Below are positions 14,495-18,374 of a DNA stretch of 18,374 nucleotides, piece after piece (within the stretch, counting starts at the first letter, position 1; each line of letters begins with the position of its first letter). The notes under the pieces are model-generated. The model made no database searches and was not told the origin of the DNA. It saw nothing but the letters and a program-made list of their open reading frames with translations. The position numbers were made by a program, and so were the translations under genes. Location: assembly GCA_016191985.1 (NCBI GenBank), contig JACPVB010000141.1, positions 1-18,374 on the forward strand, given 5' to 3'. Origin of the DNA: Chloroflexota bacterium. GTDB taxonomy: Bacteria; Chloroflexota; Anaerolineae; Anaerolineales; Villigracilaceae.

Positions 14495-15292
14495 TTATGA
14501 TTCCAATGCCTTCAAAAACTCTTCCTGATTTCTTACGGTCTCTTTCAACCCCAATCTCTTCCCCAACCTCGTCAACTGCGGGGGATCCACATACGTTTGT
14601 GCGAGGACTTCTTCCTGTCCCAACACCTCGCGGGCGGAACCGTCGAGCAAGACCTGTCCTTTGAAGAGCGCGATCACGCGCTCGAAATTCTCCGCGCAAA
14701 AATCAATATCGTGGGTGATCGTGATGACGGTCTTGCCTTCCTTACGCAACTCTGCGATCACATTCGCAATCCGCGCCACGTTGACCGCATCCTGTCCCGT
14801 CGTCGGTTCGTCGAAGATGACGATGGGTGTATCCATGGCGATGATGGAAGCCAGCGCCACCATCTTGCGCCAGGTGGGGGACAGGTCGTAGGGATTCGTC
14901 TCGGTCTGGTTGCTTAATTCAGTCAACGACAAGGCACGTTTTACCAATTCGTCGATCTTCTCTTTTGAATATCCCAAATTGCGCGGACCAAAGGCAACTT
15001 CGGTTAATACATCTCTTGAGAACAATTGCTCATCGGGGTTTTGAAAAACATACCCAACCCGCGAAGCAAGTTTTGCGACCGATGTTTTTTTTGTGTCCCA
15101 ATCCCCGATCAAAACAGACCCGGAAGCCGGCTGCAACAACCCGTTGAAGTGCCGCACGAGAGTCGTCTTGCCCGCGCCGTTCTGCCCAACAATGGCAACC
15201 TGCTCGCCAGATTCAATGGTGAGTGAAATCCCTTTCAAGGCCTCGAGGCCGGTGGGGTAGGTGAAATGGAGATTGGTGATTTCGATTTTCAT
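14495..15292 (-). CDS. ECF transporter ATPase with degenerate signature motif
   Basis: A 265-residue ABC ATPase of the CbiO/EcfA type, the second of two ATPases of an energy-coupling-factor importer. Walker A GQNGAGKTT (36-44), Q-loop VFQNPDEQLF (Q84), Walker B IVIFDEP and D-loop TTGQD (157-168), and switch His in ITHDID (H194) are intact. The ABC signature, normally LSGGQ, reads LSPTW with RK after it (137-143), so the composite ATP site that this signature completes is probably weak or non-hydrolytic; the partner ATPase has a normal LSGGQ. It is the last gene of the minus-strand ECF cluster, 54 bases after the partner ATPase, with AGAAGG as ribosome-binding site. Heterodimeric EcfA pairs are standard; degenerate signatures occur in some, so this is a likely functional asymmetry, not a pseudogene. 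Confidence 0.9.
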   Translation of the reverse strand: MKIEITNLHFTYPTGLEALKGISLTIESGEQVAIVGQNGAGKTTLVRHFNGLLQPASGSVLIGDWDTKKTSVAKLASRVGYVFQNPDEQLFSRDVLTEVAFGPRNLGYSKEKIDELVKRALSLTELSNQTETNPYDLSPTWRKMVALASIIAMDTPIVIFDEPTTGQDAVNVARIANVIAELRKEGKTVITITHDIDFCAENFERVIALFKGQVLLDGSAREVLGQEEVLAQTYVDPPQLTRLGKRLGLKETVRNQEEFLKALES

Positions 15293-15316
15293 TGAGAACC
15301 CTTCTTAAACGTGTTT

Positions 15317-15351
15317 CGTGTTACGTGTTCCGCTACGCAACACGTATCACG
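15317..15351. repeat. Inverted repeat between the two ATPase genes
   Basis: CGTGTTACGTGTT (15317-15329) and AACACGTATCACG (15339-15351) pair at 12 of 13 positions around a 9-base loop. The right arm covers the last codon and stop of the upstream ATPase gene. It may stabilise or attenuate the mRNA between the two genes. Confidence 0.55.
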
Positions 15352-16192
15352 CATTATGCTTAAACCCTTCCACTGCCTCATCCAACGTGACAGGTAAATT
15401 TTCTTTCTTCCACAAACCTTGCTTCTTCCCTTCCCGCGCCGTGGACGTGTATCTCGAAATCCCAAATCCATTTTCAGCCAGCAGGGTAGAGGTCAGCACT
15501 TCATTGGGTTTGCCTTCGAGCAAAACACTTCCATCTTTCAAAGCAACCACTCGGTCTGCGAATTGCGCGATCCATTCCATTTTGTGTTCCACGAGCACGA
15601 CGGTCATCCCGTCCTCGGCCATCTTGCGGATGGTGCCAAAGACCTCGCGCGTGCCGATGGGGTCCATTTGCGAGGTCGGCTCGTCGAGGACGAGCAGCCT
15701 GGGTTGCATGACCAGGATCGAGGTCAGAGCGACGCGTTGTTGTTGTCCGCCGGAGAGGGAATAAGGCGAGCGATCTGCCAAATCGCGGATGCCTGTCAAG
15801 GCCATGGCATCCTCCACGCGGCTTTTCATTTCCTCGCGCGGCACGCCGATATTTTCCAACCCGAAGGCAATCTCTTCAAAGACGGTGTACTTCGCGCCGC
15901 TGATCTGGTTGAAGGGATTTTGAAACGCAAGCCCCACATTCAGCACCCATTCATCCAAAGTGGACTTGCTGGATTCCTTGTCCGCCACTTCGATTGTCCC
16001 CGATATTTCGCCTTTAAAAAAATGCGGAACAAAACCCGCCAACGCATAACACAGCGTAGACTTGCCCGCGCCGTTCGGCCCGACGATTGCAACGAATTCG
16101 CCCTCGTTAATTTGCAAATTTATATTTTGCAAAGCGGGCGTTTTTGTGAGCGGATATTGATAGGTGACGTTTTGAAGGTTTACGAAAGCCAT
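15347..16192 (-). CDS. ECF transporter ATPase (canonical)
   Basis: A 281-residue ABC ATPase of the CbiO/EcfA type with all motifs in standard form: Walker A GPNGAGKST (38-46), Q-loop AFQNPFNQ (Q91), signature LSGGQQQR (146-153), Walker B LLVLDEP (166-172) and switch His in VEHKM (H203). With the second ATPase it powers the ECF importer on the cytoplasmic face. The start overlaps the 3' end of the EcfT gene by 13 bases, so translation is coupled. The C-terminal extension (about residues 235-281) is typical of EcfA proteins. Confidence 0.93.
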   Translation of the reverse strand: MAFVNLQNVTYQYPLTKTPALQNINLQINEGEFVAIVGPNGAGKSTLCYALAGFVPHFFKGEISGTIEVADKESSKSTLDEWVLNVGLAFQNPFNQISGAKYTVFEEIAFGLENIGVPREEMKSRVEDAMALTGIRDLADRSPYSLSGGQQQRVALTSILVMQPRLLVLDEPTSQMDPIGTREVFGTIRKMAEDGMTVVLVEHKMEWIAQFADRVVALKDGSVLLEGKPNEVLTSTLLAENGFGISRYTSTAREGKKQGLWKKENLPVTLDEAVEGFKHNA

Positions 16193-16959
16193 AGGTTTGC
16201 CGCGATGGAAAGAATGACGAGCGCAAGAAGAACCCAGCGAATAAATTTATCGGATGCTAGGTCGGGGATTTCATGCAAGGATGTTTTGGCGTGTTTGGAG
16301 GTAAAGCCGCGCGCTTCGATGGCGATGGCGCGTTCTTCCACTTCCACCAGCGACCCAAACACCAGCGGACCGACAAGCGGCAGAACCGAGCCAGCGCGTT
16401 TGAGAAAGGTGCTTTCAGTATCCAGCCCGCGGGATCGTTGCGCGGCGATAATGGTCTGCGCCTTGGCCTGCATCTGCGGGAGAATTTGCAGCGTGGAAAT
16501 AATCACATAGGCGAATTGCCCCGGCAGTCCGCGCCGCGTGAGGTCAGACATCAACTCGCTGGGATGGGTGGTGAGCAAAAAGAGCGTGAACGTCGAGACC
16601 ATCACAAAGACGCGCATGGCATTGCGAAAGGCGAACATCAGGCTTTCCTGTGTAATATCCAAAAAATAAAATTTGAAGATCACATCTTCGCCGATTGGCT
16701 GGAAGAAGGCTTGCATCAGAAAAAGAAACGTCGCAGCGGGCAAAATCAAGCGCGTGGCGGTTTTGAAAAATTCAGGGAAGACCCTGCCCAACATGCTCAA
16801 CGGAATGATCGCCAGCAGAAGCAGGATATGCGGAGTCCAATACCAGGGAGCGGTGAACGCGACTACAACCAGCGCAAGGACCAGTGCCAGCTTTGTCAAT
16901 GGGTTGAGACGGTGGATGAGGCTGTCTCGTTTAATGTGGAAGGATAGTCTCTCGTGCAT
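16180..16959 (-). CDS. ECF transporter transmembrane component EcfT
   Basis: A 259-residue membrane protein of the CbiQ/EcfT family, the scaffold that links the two ATPases to the S component. The two coupling-helix motifs are present: AQRSRG (173-178) and ARG in IEARGFT (216-218), separated by the usual distance. Hydrophobic helices fall at about 24-36, 43-58, 72-88, 108-130 and 240-258. The ATG has no Shine-Dalgarno sequence but a TATAAT box eight bases upstream, suggesting its own, nearly leaderless transcript besides read-through from the S-component gene 142 bases upstream. Confidence 0.93.
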   Translation of the reverse strand: MHERLSFHIKRDSLIHRLNPLTKLALVLALVVVAFTAPWYWTPHILLLLAIIPLSMLGRVFPEFFKTATRLILPAATFLFLMQAFFQPIGEDVIFKFYFLDITQESLMFAFRNAMRVFVMVSTFTLFLLTTHPSELMSDLTRRGLPGQFAYVIISTLQILPQMQAKAQTIIAAQRSRGLDTESTFLKRAGSVLPLVGPLVFGSLVEVEERAIAIEARGFTSKHAKTSLHEIPDLASDKFIRWVLLALVILSIAANLWLS

Positions 16960-16967
16960 AGGAGAGG

Positions 16968-16973
16968 ATTATA
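16968..16973 (-). promoter_or_regulatory. -10 box (TATAAT) just before the EcfT start
   Basis: On the minus strand TATAAT stands eight bases upstream of the EcfT ATG, with CCTCTCCT rather than a purine-rich Shine-Dalgarno between. A transcript from here would be nearly leaderless. No convincing -35 is seen at normal spacing. Confidence 0.4.
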
Positions 16974-17002
16974 AACGACAGAGCCAAAAGGGGACGCTGA
17001 AA

Positions 17003-17057
17003 ACGCAGAAAACGCTGATCTTTGCTTTTGTCAGCGAAAATCAGCGTTTATCTGCGT
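17003..17057. repeat. Inverted repeat between S component and EcfT
   Basis: ACGCAGAAAACGCTGA (17003-17018) pairs with TCAGCGTTTATCTGCGT (17041-17057) apart from one extra base. Further CAGCG/CGCTG matches in the loop (TCAGCG at 17031-17036) allow alternative folds. It may partly end transcription after the S-component gene; no T-run follows. Confidence 0.6.
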
Positions 17058-17101
17058 CCAGATTAAACTTTGGATCAATTTTATATCTGGTTGATTATGG
17101 A

Positions 17102-17791
17102 TTACCCACCCAAAATATTGCGGAGCATGAATGCCGCGAACAGCACCAGCAAAACGACCACGCCAATGGCAATGTACATCTGGGTGTTGCTCGCGCCGCC
17201 GCTGACTTCCACCTGGTTCGCCTTGGGGTATCCGCCGACCATGCGCTTGGGCAGGCCAAGGATGATGGTAAAGGCCAGCATAGCGGTGGTGATCTTGTCC
17301 ACGGGTTCCACGAGGAAGCCAGTGCTTAACACAGCCTGTACCATGCCTGTGCCGGTCTGCATCAGGTAGGCGGTGATGAAGGAGGAACCGCTGGCGGTGA
17401 TGCCGCCGTACAGATACACGGCAATCGGGGTCGAAACAATCGCAGCGGTGAGGGCAACTACGAAACCGGTCACCACCACTCTCCACCATTCCTTGAAGAA
17501 TCCCCACTGTGCCATGCGGCCAGCCATATAACCGATCATGAAAGCTACAGGCCACCACGGCAGGGCGTTCGGGTCAACGGCAACGCCCCAAATGATGTTG
17601 GAAAGCGCGCCAGTCAACGCGCCAGCCCACGGTCCACACAGGACGGCGACCAGTACAGTGCCGATGGAATCAAGATACACAGGCAGTTTCAGTAACACAA
17701 CGACCTGCCCAATGGCAATGTTGATGGCGATGGCGATGGGGATAAGCACCCACGTTTGGGTATTGAAATTGTTCTTGATTTTCTCTAACAT
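17102..17791 (-). CDS. ECF transporter S (substrate-binding) component
   Basis: A 229-residue membrane protein that should bind the substrate of the ECF importer within the membrane. The early run VYLDSIGTVLVAVLCGPWAGALTGALSN (38-65) is the recognisable S-component region, containing the small-residue (Ala/Gly-rich) helix that contacts EcfT. Six core hydrophobic segments are followed by a polar stretch (about 181-203) and an extra C-terminal helix (about 204-226), which is beyond the usual six. An excellent ribosome-binding site (GGAGGAG) precedes the ATG. The preceding gene is a nucleoside hydrolase 64 bases upstream, which makes nucleosides or nucleobases the best guess for substrate; this is inference from context, since the sequence does not identify a vitamin family. 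Confidence 0.88.
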   Translation of the reverse strand: MLEKIKNNFNTQTWVLIPIAIAINIAIGQVVVLLKLPVYLDSIGTVLVAVLCGPWAGALTGALSNIIWGVAVDPNALPWWPVAFMIGYMAGRMAQWGFFKEWWRVVVTGFVVALTAAIVSTPIAVYLYGGITASGSSFITAYLMQTGTGMVQAVLSTGFLVEPVDKITTAMLAFTIILGLPKRMVGGYPKANQVEVSGGASNTQMYIAIGVVVLLVLFAAFMLRNILGG

Positions 17792-17855
17792 ATTCTCCTC
17801 CGAATAAGATGATGGGGAATTACCTGCTTATGATAACACTGTTCGATTCCAAATG

Positions 17856-18374
17856 TCACGATAATGATAAAGCCAGTTTTTCCATGCGTTCCAAAAACAA
17901 TTCCATGAACATGCGCGGGCGGACTCCCATGGCCACTTTCATGTTCGCCGATTTTTTGTCGTAGTTGTAAAAATCCGCGAAGGTGTTGCCAAGCCCCACG
18001 CCGGTGGAAATGTCCACATCCACAATCAGGTTCTGGTAATCGCAGATTTCGGGCATGAAGGTCAACGCCAGCGTCATCGGGTCGTTGATGACACAGCCGT
18101 CTATCCTTTGATATTCGTCGTGGAACTCCATGTAAAAGCGGGTCGCATCCGCGATGAATTTTGTGATCGGCGAATTGATCTTCAACAGCCTGTCTAAATC
18201 CTCTTTCAGGAAGATGCATTCATATGTCACATCCAGCGGCGTGAGAATGATCGGCATGCCCGAATGAAAAACAATGTGCGCGGCGTGCGGGTCCACGTAG
18301 GTGTTGAACTCGGCCAGCGGCGTGGTGTTGCCCTGGTGTTTGATCGCGCCGCCCATGATGAACACTTCTTTGAC
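17856..18374 (-). CDS. Nucleoside hydrolase (IunH/Rih family), C-terminal part
   Basis: The frame is open to the window edge, so the N-terminus with the DTDxGxDD metal site is outside; 172 residues remain. Visible family blocks are VKEVFIMGGA at the edge, FNTYVDPHAA, FHSGMPIILTPLDVT, and CVINDPMTLALTFMPEI. The latter corresponds to the HD motif near the C-terminus, whose Asp helps hold the catalytic calcium; here the usual His is Asn (codon 18084-18086). The enzyme cleaves the N-glycosidic bond of nucleosides to base and ribose in the cytoplasm. It is the first gene in view of the minus-strand series with the ECF S component, so uptake and cleavage are probably linked. Confidence 0.88.
   Translation of the reverse strand, partial: VKEVFIMGGAIKHQGNTTPLAEFNTYVDPHAAHIVFHSGMPIILTPLDVTYECIFLKEDLDRLLKINSPITKFIADATRFYMEFHDEYQRIDGCVINDPMTLALTFMPEICDYQNLIVDVDISTGVGLGNTFADFYNYDKKSANMKVAMGVRPRMFMELFLERMEKLALSLS

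Noticed and set aside
15419..16510. 363-residue plus-strand frame opposite the ECF genes
   Set aside because: Long only because it mirrors GC-biased codons of two ATPase/EcfT genes whose motifs are unmistakable.
16960..17101. Riboswitch upstream of EcfT
   Set aside because: The gap holds a dispersed-type inverted repeat and no conserved aptamer sequence; the first gene of the series, where a riboswitch would be expected, is outside the window.

Overview
The window reads as chromosomal DNA of an Anaerolineae-like bacterium (phylum Chloroflexota). This rests on the mix of gene families and on the density of short palindromic and dispersed repeats between genes; no rRNA or marker gene is present, so it is an inference. 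There is no tRNA, CRISPR array, phage module or transposase gene in view. Most genes are of moderate, slightly GC-leaning composition, with one clearly AT-richer gene at 3876-5180.

Left part (1-5887): on the minus strand lies a large one-TM protein with a PP2C-like N-terminus and a propeller-like C-terminus, followed by the first codons of another gene that runs out of the window. Divergent from it is a CelD/FemAB-type acetyltransferase. Then come two minus-strand multi-pass membrane proteins of unknown function, probably cotranscribed.

Middle (5888-11523): a repeat-rich stretch, a 51-residue membrane protein not visible to a longer length cut-off, a second repeat-rich stretch (6254-6681) with nested insertions, a class II fumarase/aspartase-family lyase (minus), a 378-base gene-free gap, and an orphan GAF-PAS-PAS-PAS membrane histidine kinase (plus) that appears to be translated from a nearly leaderless mRNA.

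Right part (11567-18374): a tight plus-strand cluster (Rossmann-like 'quinate 5-dehydrogenase-like' protein, MobA-like nucleotidyltransferase, PAP2 phosphatase) ends at an intrinsic terminator. It is followed by a PPC/DUF296 protein behind a large inverted repeat. Converging from the right on the minus strand is an energy-coupling-factor (ECF) uptake system: nucleoside hydrolase (partial), S component, EcfT, EcfA with a canonical signature, and a second EcfA whose ABC signature is degenerate. The hydrolase next to the S component suggests nucleoside or nucleobase salvage.

The most notable signals are (1) the three-gene nucleotidyltransferase/PAP2 cluster as a possible uncharacterised pathway, (2) the ECF/nucleoside-hydrolase locus with one degenerate ATPase and an Asn in place of the usual His in the hydrolase, and (3) several families of short palindromic repeats that have inserted into each other and, in one case, into a coding sequence, with recognisable 6-bp direct repeats at the joints.
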